This document shows positions 37,096 to 46,597 of a stretch of 64,000 nucleotides of DNA, piece after piece. Below the pieces are notes generated by a model that worked only from the letters and a program-made list of their open reading frames with translations, did no database searches and was not told the DNA's origin. Made by a program: the position numbers and the translations under genes. The first letter of the stretch is position 1; each line of letters starts with the position of its first letter. Origin of the DNA: an uncultured Phycisphaeraceae bacterium (lineage in GTDB: Bacteria; Planctomycetota; Phycisphaerae; Phycisphaerales; UBA1924); contig CALCCF010000056.1 of NCBI GenBank assembly GCA_937899905.1, forward strand, positions 36,558-100,557, written 5' to 3'.

Positions 37096-37899
37096 ATGGA
37101 CTCGCCAACGACCGATTTGGACGCCGTGTGGAAGGCCCTGGGCGACCCGACGCGTCGGGCGATCCTCGACGCGCTTCGTCATGGGCGCGCTAGCACGGGC
37201 CAGCTCGCCGCGGCGTTCCCAGGACTCAGCCGATTCGCCGTGATGAAGCACATCGGCGTGCTGCACGACGCGGGCCTGGTCGTTTCGCGCAAGGAGGGGC
37301 GCCAGAAGTGGAATTACCTCAACGCCGTTCCCCTGAGAAGGGTCTATGAGCGTTGGGTCAGCAGGTACGAAGACCAATGGGCCGGTTCGCTCCTTGGTCT
37401 GCAACGGCTCGCCGAGAGCCAGAATGGATCAGCCATGCCCGTCGAGACCATCGAACTCAGCGCCCAAGTCATCCAGACCGAGATACGAATCGATGCCAGC
37501 CCCGAGACCGTCTACGGCCTCTTCTTCGAGCGACCCAACGACTGGTTCTACGAGAGCGAAGAGAGCCGCAAGACGCAGACGACCAAGATCGAGAACCGGA
37601 TCGGCGGGCTGTTTTACCTGGAGACCACAAGGCCCGAGGGCCCGCCAGACCTGAACGTCATCGGCACCATCACGATGCTCAAGCCCAATCGCAAGATCCG
37701 GCTGCGTGGCGACTGCACGATGCCCAGCGCGTTTGTCGCGAATATGACCATCGCCTTCGAGGCCGATGGTGCCGGCACCCGCGTGAGCGTGGAGCATCGC
37801 ATGGCCGGCGAGTTCGACGCCGACCTCCCAGCAGGATTTGAAGAGGGATGGCAGGACGGGTTGCAGAAGCTCAAGACTCTCTGTGAGCAGAGCGGCTGA
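37096..37899 (+). CDS. ArsR-type HTH fused to AHSA1/SRPBCC domain
   Basis: A 267-residue fusion. Residues about 1-95 are a winged-helix ArsR domain (DAVWKALGDPTRRAILDALRH, then ASTGQLAAAFPGLSRFAVMKHIGVLHDAGLV) without the usual metal-binding cysteines. Residues about 125-265 form an AHSA1/SRPBCC helix-grip domain (PETVYGLFFERPNDWFYE...). The SRPBCC half may act as the ligand sensor of the repressor, or be a separate enzymatic cavity. ATG 37096 was preferred to TTG 37084. It follows dinB by 27 bases and is followed by another SRPBCC gene. Confidence 0.87.
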   Translation: MDSPTTDLDAVWKALGDPTRRAILDALRHGRASTGQLAAAFPGLSRFAVMKHIGVLHDAGLVVSRKEGRQKWNYLNAVPLRRVYERWVSRYEDQWAGSLLGLQRLAESQNGSAMPVETIELSAQVIQTEIRIDASPETVYGLFFERPNDWFYESEESRKTQTTKIENRIGGLFYLETTRPEGPPDLNVIGTITMLKPNRKIRLRGDCTMPSAFVANMTIAFEADGAGTRVSVEHRMAGEFDADLPAGFEEGWQDGLQKLKTLCEQSG

Positions 37900-37940
37900 C
37901 GGCACTGCCCTGCCGAGCCAGCCCGAAAGGGGGTCTCGTT

Positions 37941-38543
37941 ATGGGCATGTGGACGCGAGGGATTGCGGCCGTAGCTGGCATCGGCGTGGGTTTGGCGGTT
38001 CTCGCCACCGGTCCTGCGGGCTCTTCGTTTGGAGCGAAGGCGTTGCTTGAGCAAGTTCCCGAAAAGTTCTCGATCAACGGCTTGCTGCACGAGCGATCAG
38101 CGAGCGACAAGCAGGTTGTCGTGGAGCGGGTCGTGCCCGCATCGATCGCCGAGTGCTGGAAGATGTGGACCACCACCGAGGGGGTCGGCAGGTTCCTGAC
38201 ACCCAATAACACGGTCGAGCTCGCCGTCGGCGGCCCGTTCGAGGTCTACTTCCTCCCGCAGAATCCGGAAGGGCAGCGAGGCTCGGAGGGATGCAAGATC
38301 CTGAGCTACGTGCCCGAGCGCATGCTCTCGTTCGAGTGGAACGCGCCGCCACACTTTCCGGAGGTCCGCGCAAGGCGCAGCCGCGTTGTCGTGATGTTTG
38401 AAGAAGTACCCAGTGGCACCAAGGTAGAGCTGATCCACCTGGGTTTTGGCAACACCACGCAGTGGAACGACGTGCACGAGTACTTCACGCTCGCCTGGCC
38501 GCAGGTCATGGATCGATTCGCCGACGCCGCTCGGACTACCTGA
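37941..38543 (+). CDS. SRPBCC (AHSA1-like) protein with N-terminal hydrophobic segment
   Basis: A 200-residue protein. The first 25 residues or so (MGMWTRGIAAVAGIGVGLAVLA) are a membrane anchor or signal peptide. The rest is an AHSA1-type hydrophobic-pocket domain with VVPASIAECWKMWTTTEGVGRFL and the C-terminal NDVHEYFTLAWPQVMDRFA helix. It lies 41 bases after the ArsR-SRPBCC gene, so is probably in the same operon, and its stop overlaps the convergent neighbour by 8 bases. The ligand is unknown. Confidence 0.83.
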   Translation: MGMWTRGIAAVAGIGVGLAVLATGPAGSSFGAKALLEQVPEKFSINGLLHERSASDKQVVVERVVPASIAECWKMWTTTEGVGRFLTPNNTVELAVGGPFEVYFLPQNPEGQRGSEGCKILSYVPERMLSFEWNAPPHFPEVRARRSRVVVMFEEVPSGTKVELIHLGFGNTTQWNDVHEYFTLAWPQVMDRFADAARTT

Positions 38544-40278
38544 TCCGCACGCGGAAGGTCTCCAATTCGGCATCGGCTGAAGCAGCACCGACCGAGGGCA
38601 AGGCGATCGTGTCGATGACCTGACGATCCCGGACGAATCTGAGCGTGTCGATTGGAACGGCCGTGCCATCGGGCTCGAAGCGGACCGCGAGGATGCGATC
38701 CCATGCGATCTCGCTCGGGGGCAGCTTGCCCCCATCCCATGCGGGTCCATCGGAGAGGCCCGTCGTCCAGCCCTGCTCGCTGATGTCCTCGGCGGCAACG
38801 CCGAAGGCCATAGAGAATCGGTGCTTCGCGAAGATGTCATCCCGCCCGTACTGATGGCGGAGTACGGCCGTCGCGATGTGGTCCATCTGCCACGCGCTCC
38901 AGAACCGTCGGTCGTACTGCCGACGCCCGGTATCGGCCGCCCTCCAGGGAGAGCGCGCCACCAGGATCACCGCCCCTGGCTGTGGGTCCGGGAACAGCTC
39001 GGCGATCGCTCGAGCCTCTTGCAGGTCGAGGCGGTATCGCTCCTTCAACGTTGCCTGGATGCCTACGAGCGAGACCGCTCCGGCACCGGCAATAAGTATG
39101 GCCAGACAAGTGGCACCGCGACGCGCCACGCTCGCGACACGCACTGGCAGCCCGCGGCTGGCCAACTCCAAGACCGCAACGCACGCGATGAGAAGGCCGA
39201 TCGCCGGCAGCACGACGTGCCGCGCCTCGATCGGGCCGGTCTTGACGACGATGAACGGCACGAGGCCCAGCGCGAACCACCCGACTCCAACGGGCACCAC
39301 CATGCCAGTAGCCGGTCGATCGTCTGACGCGTGGACCAACGGCGTGCGAATCGCCCAGAAACACCCCGACAACACCGCCAGCGCGAGCACGAGGAAGCCG
39401 AGCATCCCGAGACTGGCAAGGCCAACCTCGATGCCTCCAAGCGTGAGATCCCGACCGTGCACACCACCCAGTTGGCTCCACGTCTGCTCGCCCACAGTCG
39501 CGGTGCGCCCGAACCAATCACCGAGCGGAAGCAGGGTGGACACTCCCCCACGGTTTGTAGACGGGGACGTGACGGCCACGAGTAGGACGTACAACGCCGA
39601 AGGGACGCCGATGGCCAATGCGAGCAGTGCCGACCGTCGCAGACGCGTCCGAGGCGGCAGGTTCGCACACATTGGCGCGAGCGCGACGCCGCCAAGACAG
39701 GCCACCGCTTGCTCGTTGAAGCAGCACGCCGCGAACACAACACAAGCCATGCCCAGAAGCGGCCAAGGACGGACCTCGCGTTCGGGGCTTCGCATCACGC
39801 GATGCGCGACGAGCACAACGATGATCCCCGCGAGTGCCGTCGGTATTGCCGCCGGCCAGTGCATGACGTCGAAGGCCATAGGTAGCGTCAAGAGCAACGC
39901 CGTAATGGCCCCCGCACCCAGGACGAACCCGAGGCCACGCACCCACCGCCACGTGGCGACGCAGAGTCCCAGGTACGACAGCGCAGCAAGCAGGTTGGCG
40001 ATTGCCGGAGCGTCCCATGTCAGGCTGACCACGTGGCGGACGAGGACCAGCGACAGCGGCCTCCAGAAGAGCGGCAATCTCCAGAGGTCGGCTACCGCAA
40101 TGGCACCCGTGGCCGGGTCATTGACGGCCCAGGTGTAGTCGTCTCGCGTCTTGCCGATATCGCCGCCAAAGAACACACCGACGAGTACGAACAACAGGAG
40201 CGTGCACACCACAAAGCACCACGGCGCAATCGAAGCACCACGAGCAGTCGACAGTTGGGGCGCTGATGGGCTGTCCAT
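38536..40278 (-). CDS. polytopic membrane protein of unknown function
   Basis: A 580-residue protein with about 10-12 hydrophobic segments in the first 420 residues and a C-terminal soluble part. The first periplasmic loop includes DDYTWAVNDP and FWRPLSLV. An acidic loop motif early in the chain and a hydrophobic N-half resemble membrane glycosyltransferases of the GT-C class, but no decisive motif is seen, so no function is assigned. It starts at ATG 40278. Confidence 0.7.
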   Translation of the reverse strand: MDSPSAPQLSTARGASIAPWCFVVCTLLLFVLVGVFFGGDIGKTRDDYTWAVNDPATGAIAVADLWRLPLFWRPLSLVLVRHVVSLTWDAPAIANLLAALSYLGLCVATWRWVRGLGFVLGAGAITALLLTLPMAFDVMHWPAAIPTALAGIIVVLVAHRVMRSPEREVRPWPLLGMACVVFAACCFNEQAVACLGGVALAPMCANLPPRTRLRRSALLALAIGVPSALYVLLVAVTSPSTNRGGVSTLLPLGDWFGRTATVGEQTWSQLGGVHGRDLTLGGIEVGLASLGMLGFLVLALAVLSGCFWAIRTPLVHASDDRPATGMVVPVGVGWFALGLVPFIVVKTGPIEARHVVLPAIGLLIACVAVLELASRGLPVRVASVARRGATCLAILIAGAGAVSLVGIQATLKERYRLDLQEARAIAELFPDPQPGAVILVARSPWRAADTGRRQYDRRFWSAWQMDHIATAVLRHQYGRDDIFAKHRFSMAFGVAAEDISEQGWTTGLSDGPAWDGGKLPPSEIAWDRILAVRFEPDGTAVPIDTLRFVRDRQVIDTIALPSVGAASADAELETFRVRIR

Positions 40279-40322
40279 CGGGCCCAGTCTACGTCGCTGT
40301 ATCGTGCGTCAGCGGCTTTTGG

Positions 40323-41582
40323 TCAGGCAGCGCGTGTTCGCTGCGCAGTGCGAGGCAACACCGCGATCGCCAATGCCGTGAGGTCGTCCTGCTGGTGCAG
40401 GGAGCCGGCCTGGCAGTCCACGCGTTGGGCAAGGCAGTGGATCGCGTTGGCGGTGGTCGCCCGATCGTCGCTGCCGATCCACGGCAGCTTCGCGAACTCG
40501 CCGAGGTAGGCCTGGGTGTCGAGCTTGCCCGCTTCTGCGCCGGCGTCGGTATCGGGAAAGGCGGTCTCGAAGCCATCGCTGTAGAGCAGCAGCGTCTCAC
40601 CATCGCCTAGCACGAACGACTCCTGCTCGTACGGCTCGCCGTCGAACACTCCGAGGAGCGCGCCGCCGGACTCGATGGCCCGCGGCTCGGTGCCGCCGAG
40701 GATGAGCGCCGGCGGATGGCCGGCCGTGCACAGTGTGACCTCGCGTGTCCGAGTATCGATGACACCGCACACCGCGGTCGCGAATCGCGACCGGCCGCGC
40801 TGAGTTCGCACCAGATCGCTGTTGAGTGCGGTCATCGCCTCGGCAGGCGTCCGAGACTTCGCGCCGCCTCGTAGGCTCCGCGAGATGATCATCGTGAGCA
40901 GCGCGGCAGGCACGCCATGGCCCACGGCGTCGGCCACGAAGAACCAGAGCCGGTGATCGTCGATCATGACCGCGTCGTAGATATCGCCGCTGACGTACGT
41001 CGCGGGGCGGAACATGACCCCGAAGTCGAGGCCCTCGGCCGTGGGCAGCTCGGCCGGAAGCAGCTCTTGCTGGATCGCGGCGGCGAGGTTGAGTTCCTCG
41101 TGCATGCGGTCCATTTCTTGGCGCACACCACCCTGGAAGCTGCTGAGGATCTTCAGCTCGCGCTGGAGCACACCGACGGAGTCCTGCCGCCCCATGAGCG
41201 CGTGCAGCGTTGTCGCGATGGCGTCTGGCGACAGATCCGCAGCAACGCCAACAAGACCCCCACCGCTGACCTGCTCGCGGATGTCCTCAGGCATACCGGG
41301 CATCATGATGAAGCCGAACGCGAGCGAGTCCCGGAGCAGGTGGGCCAGGGCGATGATCGTGGACTTCGGGGTGCCCTCATCAAGCAACACGATCACAGCG
41401 CACACGGACGACGACTGCTGGCCCTCGCTCTGGGCGATCAGCGCGTCGGCGAGGTCGGCAACATCGATCGACTCGGATTCCGGAGCCGTACCCGGCCACG
41501 CGTTCGACACGCGCTGCCACAGAGCGTGCAACTCTTGCGCGCCGTCAGACGAGCTCGCGAGCATCAAGGTTGGTTCGGCCAC
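40323..41582 (-). CDS. PP2C-type serine phosphatase (SpoIIE/RsbU-like)
   Basis: A 419-residue regulator. The C-terminal PP2C domain (about 175-415) shows ELLPAEL, YVSGDIYDAVMID (metal-binding Asp), VADAVGHGVPAALLTM, LLLYSDGFETAF and QQDDLTALAI. The N-terminal 150 residues look like an alpha/beta receiver-like domain without an obvious phosphoacceptor. A coiled-coil linker (ILSSFQGGVRQEMDRMHEELNLA) joins them. It probably dephosphorylates an anti-sigma-factor antagonist. The start is GTG 41582 with GGAGGG 7 bases upstream, preferred to TTG 41624. Confidence 0.88.
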   Translation of the reverse strand: MAEPTLMLASSSDGAQELHALWQRVSNAWPGTAPESESIDVADLADALIAQSEGQQSSSVCAVIVLLDEGTPKSTIIALAHLLRDSLAFGFIMMPGMPEDIREQVSGGGLVGVAADLSPDAIATTLHALMGRQDSVGVLQRELKILSSFQGGVRQEMDRMHEELNLAAAIQQELLPAELPTAEGLDFGVMFRPATYVSGDIYDAVMIDDHRLWFFVADAVGHGVPAALLTMIISRSLRGGAKSRTPAEAMTALNSDLVRTQRGRSRFATAVCGVIDTRTREVTLCTAGHPPALILGGTEPRAIESGGALLGVFDGEPYEQESFVLGDGETLLLYSDGFETAFPDTDAGAEAGKLDTQAYLGEFAKLPWIGSDDRATTANAIHCLAQRVDCQAGSLHQQDDLTALAIAVLPRTAQRTRAA

Positions 41583-41645
41583 GCCGTGCCCTCCGGGCGA
41601 GAAATCCCCGCCAAGGGGGGACAAAACGCCTCTAGGGCTATCGGC

Positions 41646-42149
41646 TCAGCGGGCCATCTGCTGGAGTCGGGTGGTGTCCAATTCGATGGTGTCGCCGCGC
41701 TCGATGCCGAGTTCTCGGAGCTTACCGGCCCGAAGCTCGATGGCGAACTGAGCCGCCGCGTTGCTCGAGTATCGGGTCAGCCGATTCTCGTACGCTTGGT
41801 CGCTCTCGCCGGGCTCTCGCGGCTCGACCGGCATTTCGTGCGTCGCGACCACTGTGCCAAACTGGTCGAGAAAGGCGATATCGATCGGCACAAGGCAGTC
41901 ACGCATCACGAAACCGAGCACGCGTGGACGCGGGAAGACGAACAGCATCCCGCCATCCTCCTCGATGAGTTCTCGGCCCCCGAGGCCGCGCAGGCGTCGG
42001 GCGTTGTCGGCGGCGAGCTCGAGGAAGAACACCTCATCGTTGATGCGGATGGTCTCGACGTCGTTGGCCACGGCGTCATTCGGCACGCACGCGCTCATGA
42101 ACAGGCCGACGGCGGCCAGGCAAAGAATCAGCAACGTCCGAGTAGCCAT
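41646..42149 (-). CDS. DUF192 family lipoprotein
   Basis: A 167-residue exported protein with a lipobox (LFMSAC, Cys21) and the DUF192 core: ELAADNARRLRGLGGRELI, GMLFVFPRPRVLGFVMRDCLVPIDIAFLDQFGTVV and ELRAGKLRELGIERGDTI. The family function is unresolved. Its first 22 bases overlap the end of gluQ, so the two genes are probably co-transcribed. Confidence 0.88.
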   Translation of the reverse strand: MATRTLLILCLAAVGLFMSACVPNDAVANDVETIRINDEVFFLELAADNARRLRGLGGRELIEEDGGMLFVFPRPRVLGFVMRDCLVPIDIAFLDQFGTVVATHEMPVEPREPGESDQAYENRLTRYSSNAAAQFAIELRAGKLRELGIERGDTIELDTTRLQQMAR

Positions 42150-43090
42150 GCGTCGTCCTCCGGCGTGAAGCGGGCGGGCCCGCGGGGCATGGTATCGAGG
42201 TCGAACCGCCCGGCGAATTCGGCCAGATCCATAGCCGTGCGCGGCTGATTGGGTATGGACCAGCTCCCCAGCAACCCCAGGATGCGCTCGAGCGGCACGC
42301 CGTGCTGGCGATAGTGCTCAACCCGGCTATCACCGTGACGCTTGGCCAGGCGGCGGCCGTCGGGTCCGACCACCAGCGGCAGATGCGTGTACGTGGGGAT
42401 GGGCTCCAGGCCCAGAGCCTCGTAGAGCAGCACTTGCTGGCCCGTCGAGGCCACGAGGTCGTCACCGCGCACGACCTGGGTCACGCCCTGGCGGGCGTCG
42501 TCCACGACCACGGCGAGCTGGTACGCGGGTGTGCCGCGTTTGGTCCAGATCACGAAGTCGCCCGCATCGGCCCGCGGATGGGTCTCCCGCGCCCCGAGGA
42601 ACTGATCCGAGAAACGCACGGCACGATCGGGGCTGACGAACCGCCAGTTGGAGTCGGGTCGGTCAAAATCGGAGGGCGCGAGCGGGTCTGGCCTCGTAGA
42701 GGGCGTCGGATCAGCAGCGCCATCGTGCGGAGCCGAGGCGGCTTCGGCGATCTCCCGCCTCGTCAGCTCGCAGGGATAAGCCAAGCCCAGCCGAGCCAGA
42801 CGGCCGACGGCTGACGCATGACCCTCGAAATCGTCGCTCTGGATCGTGGGCTGGCCGTCCCAGTCCAGGCCCAGCCACCGAAGCGTGTCCTGGACCTGAC
42901 CGACGGCCTCGGGCTTCACGCGGGGGCCGTCGAGGTCCTCGATGCGAAACAGGACGCGCCAGCCGTGCCGGCGGGCCAGCACCCAGTTGATCACGAACGT
43001 CCGGGCGTTGCCCAGGTGGAGCGCCCCCGTGGGTGAAGGGGCGAGGCGGGTGATCTGGGCGAGTTCTCGGACCATGGGGATCGGGGACAT
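42128..43090 (-). CDS. gluQ: glutamyl-Q tRNA(Asp) synthetase (GluQ/YadB)
   Basis: GluQ attaches glutamate to the queuosine base of tRNA-Asp. It is a truncated glutamyl-tRNA synthetase without the anticodon-binding domain, consistent with the 320-residue length. The HIGH-like motif is PSPTGALHLGNAR (residues about 18-30), the KMSKS-like motif RRLAKRHGDSRV. A Cys in AYPCELT sits where zinc ligands occur in this family, but the full zinc site is not evident. The start could be Met1 (43090) or Met6. Confidence 0.92.
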   Translation of the reverse strand: MSPIPMVRELAQITRLAPSPTGALHLGNARTFVINWVLARRHGWRVLFRIEDLDGPRVKPEAVGQVQDTLRWLGLDWDGQPTIQSDDFEGHASAVGRLARLGLAYPCELTRREIAEAASAPHDGAADPTPSTRPDPLAPSDFDRPDSNWRFVSPDRAVRFSDQFLGARETHPRADAGDFVIWTKRGTPAYQLAVVVDDARQGVTQVVRGDDLVASTGQQVLLYEALGLEPIPTYTHLPLVVGPDGRRLAKRHGDSRVEHYRQHGVPLERILGLLGSWSIPNQPRTAMDLAEFAGRFDLDTMPRGPARFTPEDDAWLLGRC

Positions 43091-43207
43091 CGGTATCGGG
43101 ATGACGCGAGCTTGGCGACCGACCGCCGGGCGCTACCGTTGGGGCCCGGCGGGTCGGGCACGGATGGATCGTTGGCCGCCCCGGGCCGGAAGCGATGGAG
43201 TATCGCC

Positions 43208-43510
43208 ATGGAGAAGCTCTCCGAAGCCGAGGTGAAGGATCGCCTGACGCACCACCCCGAATGGACCGAGGTGGGCGGAGAAATCCAGCGGACGTTCGAC
43301 TTTGCCGACTTCAAGGCCTCGATGCGGTTTGTCAATGACGTCGCCGACGAGGCCGAGCGGGTCCAGCACCACCCAGACATCCTGATCCGCTATTCGCGCG
43401 TGACCCTGACCGTCTCGACGCACGACGCCGGCGGGATCACCGTCAAGGACTTCGATCTGGCCGCCTTTGCCGACAACGCCGCCGGATCGATCGCCGGGGC
43501 CACGGCCTAA
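43208..43510 (+). CDS. 4a-hydroxytetrahydrobiopterin dehydratase (pterin carbinolamine dehydratase)
   Basis: This enzyme dehydrates 4a-hydroxytetrahydropterin and in some bacteria helps regenerate pterin cofactors. The 100-residue protein fits the family motif in DEAERVQHHPDILIRYSRVTLTVSTHDAGG, with both His and the terminal Asp after GITVKD. The start ATG 43208 (MEKLSEAEV) was chosen because homology begins there; the longer frame upstream is not family sequence. It is divergent from gluQ. Confidence 0.93.
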   Translation: MEKLSEAEVKDRLTHHPEWTEVGGEIQRTFDFADFKASMRFVNDVADEAERVQHHPDILIRYSRVTLTVSTHDAGGITVKDFDLAAFADNAAGSIAGATA

Positions 43511-43583
43511 GCCGCCGACCGAACACCCCGAGCCCAATCCAGACGACCGACAAAACTGCCGTGTGCGAGTGGCTGCCACGTGA

Positions 43584-43982
43584 TTAGTGCGGCACTTCCT
43601 TGACGGCGTTGCGATTCCAAGCGGGGACGCGGATCAGGATCGGGCCATCGCCCTCAACCTCGCACTGACAGCTCAGACGGCTGTTGATCTGCAGGCCCGG
43701 GGCTTCCTCGACGCGGTCCTCCTCGGCCTCGGTGGCCTCGGTGACGTCGTCCATGCCCTTTTCGACGTAGACGTGGCACGTCGAGCAAGCGCACACACCG
43801 CCACACGCGTGCTCGATGTTGATGCCGTTCTCGACCGCGACCTCGAGCAGGTGCTCGCCCTTGGCCGCCATGAGATCCCACTCGACCCGATCCGAGCCGG
43901 TGAGGGCCTCGGGATCCTCAAGTATGAACTTGACGGGGACCTCCTTGGGCCCGTGGTCGTGGTCGCTGTGGCGTAGGTGCAT
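43584..43982 (-). CDS. 2Fe-2S ferredoxin (adrenodoxin/Isc type)
   Basis: A 132-residue electron-transfer protein. Cluster ligands follow C-x5-C-x2-C: Cys60, Cys66 and Cys69 in HACGGVCACSTCHVYV, with Cys105 in SRLSCQCEV as the fourth. A His/Asp-rich N-terminal segment precedes the core. Such ferredoxins donate electrons in iron-sulfur assembly or to oxygenases. No isc or suf genes are in the window. It is convergent with the pterin dehydratase gene. Confidence 0.92.
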   Translation of the reverse strand: MHLRHSDHDHGPKEVPVKFILEDPEALTGSDRVEWDLMAAKGEHLLEVAVENGINIEHACGGVCACSTCHVYVEKGMDDVTEATEAEEDRVEEAPGLQINSRLSCQCEVEGDGPILIRVPAWNRNAVKEVPH

Positions 43983-44144
43983 GCATGCAGTTTAGGCGAG
44001 GCTTGGGTTGTCCCCAGATCGTGCGTTGATGTCTGCTAGGGATTTCACTTGTATCGCGACCACTATCCGGCGCCGATTGCACGCGAACTTCGATCGAAGC
44101 CCGTTAGACTGGCAAGAGCGAGTTCTCGAACGGGAGGATACCAG

Positions 44145-45434
44145 ATGCCATCGATCAGGAACCACGCCATCACCGCAGTGCTGGCCTTGTTATCCGTTCT
44201 TGTCAGCACCCAGACTGCCAGCGGGCAGCCCGAGGTCTTTGAGGACATCACCGTTAAGGACGCGATCGAGCGCACGAGCGGCAGCGACCGCGTGCTCGTG
44301 GTCAAGGCGACGGCGGTGTGGTGCGGACCGTGCAAGCGCATGGACGCGACGACTTGGGTCGACGAGTCGGTCGTCTCCTGGATCAGAGAATATGGGCTGG
44401 CCACGCAATTCGATGTCGATGAACAACCCGAGCTGGCCCGAGAGCTTCGCGTCCGGGCGATGCCGACGATGATCGCATTTCGCGATGGCGAGGAGTTCGA
44501 CAGGATCGTTGGGTATCGCGACGCGAACGGCCTGCTGGCTTGGATGAACGACGTCAAAGCGGGCAAGACCGGACTCGATCGCGCGCGCGAGGCCGCCGCC
44601 GATGGAGCCGACGACGGCGAGCGCATCGACATCAGGGCTCGCATGGAGCTTGCCAGGTCCTTGCACTTTCGCGGAAAGTACGAGGAGGCAACAGACGAGT
44701 TCCTCTGGCTGTGGGACAACATGCTCGATCACCAGCCGAGCATGGTCGGCGTTCGATTGTCGTACATGGTCTCAGATATGAAGAACCTAGCCGAAGAACA
44801 CGAGCCGTCCAAGGAGAGGTTCATCGCTGCTCGTAACGGACTGACGGCCCGACTGCAAGATAGCGAGCGTCGCAGTTGGAGCGACCTACAAGACTGGATC
44901 GCACTCAACAGAGTCGTCTCGGATGCGCAGGCAACGCTGGATTGGTTCGACCGCGTCAAGGCACGCCCCGATGGCCCACCCACACTGCGACGTATGAGCC
45001 ACACGCTGGACGAGCTGCTGATGAAGCACGAGCGTTATACCGACCTCGAGCACATCGGTTGGGATCCGGTCGCCGATCTGCGGCGCAGTTTGGAGATGAG
45101 CGGCTTCGGCATGGACGATTGGGGTGAAGCCAGGCGAGAAGAGATGCTGACCAGCAGCGAACGCTTCGCCGCTTCGAGGGCGGGGGGCGCCCTGTTCGCA
45201 TGCATCAAGGGCGATCACATCGAGCATGTCGAGCCGCTCGTCGAGCTGCTCAATCAACGCATCTCGCGTGTCGACGGTGTGGTTGTGGCGTATGAACACC
45301 TGCTGCGTCGCGGGGTGGCCCATTCGTCACTTTTGCCACCGCTGGATCGCGCGATCGAGTCGGAGAGCGCCCCGCAACGCAAGCGCACGCTGCGTGACCT
45401 GCGCAAGCGCGTGCGTTCGAGTCTGGAGCACTAG
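44145..45434 (+). CDS. secreted thioredoxin-domain protein
   Basis: A 429-residue exported protein. A signal peptide (MPSIRNHAITAVLALLSVLVSTQTASG) is followed by a thioredoxin domain with the redox motif WCGPC at residues 59-63 and cis-Pro in RAMPTMIAF. The remaining 270 residues are helical, with a TPR-like feel (ARMELARSLHFRGKYEEATDEF), probably for partner binding. The start is ATG 44145 with GGGAGG 7 bases upstream; earlier in-frame starts lack a signal peptide. The stop shares the tetranucleotide CTAG with the convergent gene. Confidence 0.87.
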   Translation: MPSIRNHAITAVLALLSVLVSTQTASGQPEVFEDITVKDAIERTSGSDRVLVVKATAVWCGPCKRMDATTWVDESVVSWIREYGLATQFDVDEQPELARELRVRAMPTMIAFRDGEEFDRIVGYRDANGLLAWMNDVKAGKTGLDRAREAAADGADDGERIDIRARMELARSLHFRGKYEEATDEFLWLWDNMLDHQPSMVGVRLSYMVSDMKNLAEEHEPSKERFIAARNGLTARLQDSERRSWSDLQDWIALNRVVSDAQATLDWFDRVKARPDGPPTLRRMSHTLDELLMKHERYTDLEHIGWDPVADLRRSLEMSGFGMDDWGEARREEMLTSSERFAASRAGGALFACIKGDHIEHVEPLVELLNQRISRVDGVVVAYEHLLRRGVAHSSLLPPLDRAIESESAPQRKRTLRDLRKRVRSSLEH

Positions 45435-46558
45435 CCCCGCTCGCCGACCTGCGCGAGCATAGCGAAGCGATCGATCTCAGGCTGCGAAGGCGAGCGTTCG
45501 CGCCGTGCCATCGCAGCCCGAGCAACCTCGAGGAACTTTTCGGGTCGGTAGGCACGCTCGCCCGCGTCGGTCATCCAGCGCATCGCACCCACACGGCCGG
45601 AAACTGCCGTTGACGCCGCCCACATTGTGCCGGTGCCAACAACGGCACCCGTCATGATCCGCGTGCAGATCGCCGTGCGCACGTGGTCGCCCAGAACGCA
45701 TCCAAGGAACGTCTCGCCGGTGCGCTGGCGATCGACGATGATCTCGCCGTAGGTGTTCAAGAGGTTGCTGTTGGTCGTGCCCGCGCCGAGATTGACCCAC
45801 ATGCCGACATAGCTGTCACCGAGGTATCCGTCGTGCGTCTTGTTGGCGTAGCCCTGGAAGATCGTGCCCGAGACTTCGCCGCCCACCTTGCACACCGGAC
45901 CAATGGCGGTGTTCGGGCGGATCGTCGCGTGCTCGGCGACAGTGGATCCGGGGCCGACGTATGCGGGACCCAGGATCACCGCGTGGTGCCCGATGCGCGC
46001 ATCCTCGTCGATCACGATGGCGCCACTGCTGGCATCGAGCACCGCGGTGTCGGCAACGCGCGCGTTCTCACGCACCACGACGCCCTTGGCCGGCGCGAGT
46101 TGGCTGAGGTCGTACGACAGGCACGCATCCCGGAGGCTCCGCACGTGCCAGCAGCGTTCCAGGAGCCGCGCTTCATGATCGGTGGCCTCGTAGCTGCTGG
46201 TGTCTAGGAGATCACTGGAAGGGTCGGCCACCTTTGCCGCCAGGACCGTGCCACCATCCACAAGCGCGTGCCCGGGCTCCAAGGCCGCGATGGTCTCGGC
46301 GTCGCGAGCGGCCAGCGGCCAGCGGCCGTTGACAAGGGTCGCGCCCCCAACGATCGGAAGGTTCACGCCCAGCTTTGGGTGGAGCTCTTGGGTGAGTTCC
46401 ACCTGCGGCTCGGGCACGATCAGCCCCGCGGGTGGCAGGCCGAGCTGGCTCCAACGCTCGTGGGGGGTCCAAGCCCCGGTGCGGACATCGAAGGCCGGTC
46501 TGAGATCGGTCAGTGGAGCCAACTCGCCGCCGCCGTCGTCGAAGAGGATGAGCTTCAT
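45431..46558 (-). CDS. GlmU-like sugar-nucleotide/acetyltransferase (alternate bacterial type)
   Basis: A 375-residue protein. The N-terminal half (about 1-160, starting MKLILFDDGGGELAPLTDLRPAF) resembles the alternate GlmU-family nucleotidyltransferase half. The C-terminal half is a left-handed beta-helix of hexapeptide repeats (GHHAVILGPAYVGPGSTVAEHATIRPNTAIG...) ending near RPEKFLEVARAAMARRER. It could make UDP-GlcNAc or a related sugar nucleotide. It lies directly after mreD, linking precursor supply to cell-shape genes. Confidence 0.85.
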   Translation of the reverse strand: MKLILFDDGGGELAPLTDLRPAFDVRTGAWTPHERWSQLGLPPAGLIVPEPQVELTQELHPKLGVNLPIVGGATLVNGRWPLAARDAETIAALEPGHALVDGGTVLAAKVADPSSDLLDTSSYEATDHEARLLERCWHVRSLRDACLSYDLSQLAPAKGVVVRENARVADTAVLDASSGAIVIDEDARIGHHAVILGPAYVGPGSTVAEHATIRPNTAIGPVCKVGGEVSGTIFQGYANKTHDGYLGDSYVGMWVNLGAGTTNSNLLNTYGEIIVDRQRTGETFLGCVLGDHVRTAICTRIMTGAVVGTGTMWAASTAVSGRVGAMRWMTDAGERAYRPEKFLEVARAAMARRERSPSQPEIDRFAMLAQVGERG

Positions 46559-46597
46559 GGCGGGACTCCGGACCCAGGGGAGGCGCTCGCGCCGCGA

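Noticed and set aside
38536..40278. Assigning the membrane protein to a specific GT-C mannosyltransferase
   Set aside because: Hydrophobic pattern alone is consistent, but no family-specific catalytic motif could be identified.
45424..45440. Shared CTAG stop codons of two convergent genes as a functional signal
   Set aside because: A 4-base tail-to-tail overlap at CTAG is a common by-product of compact gene packing.
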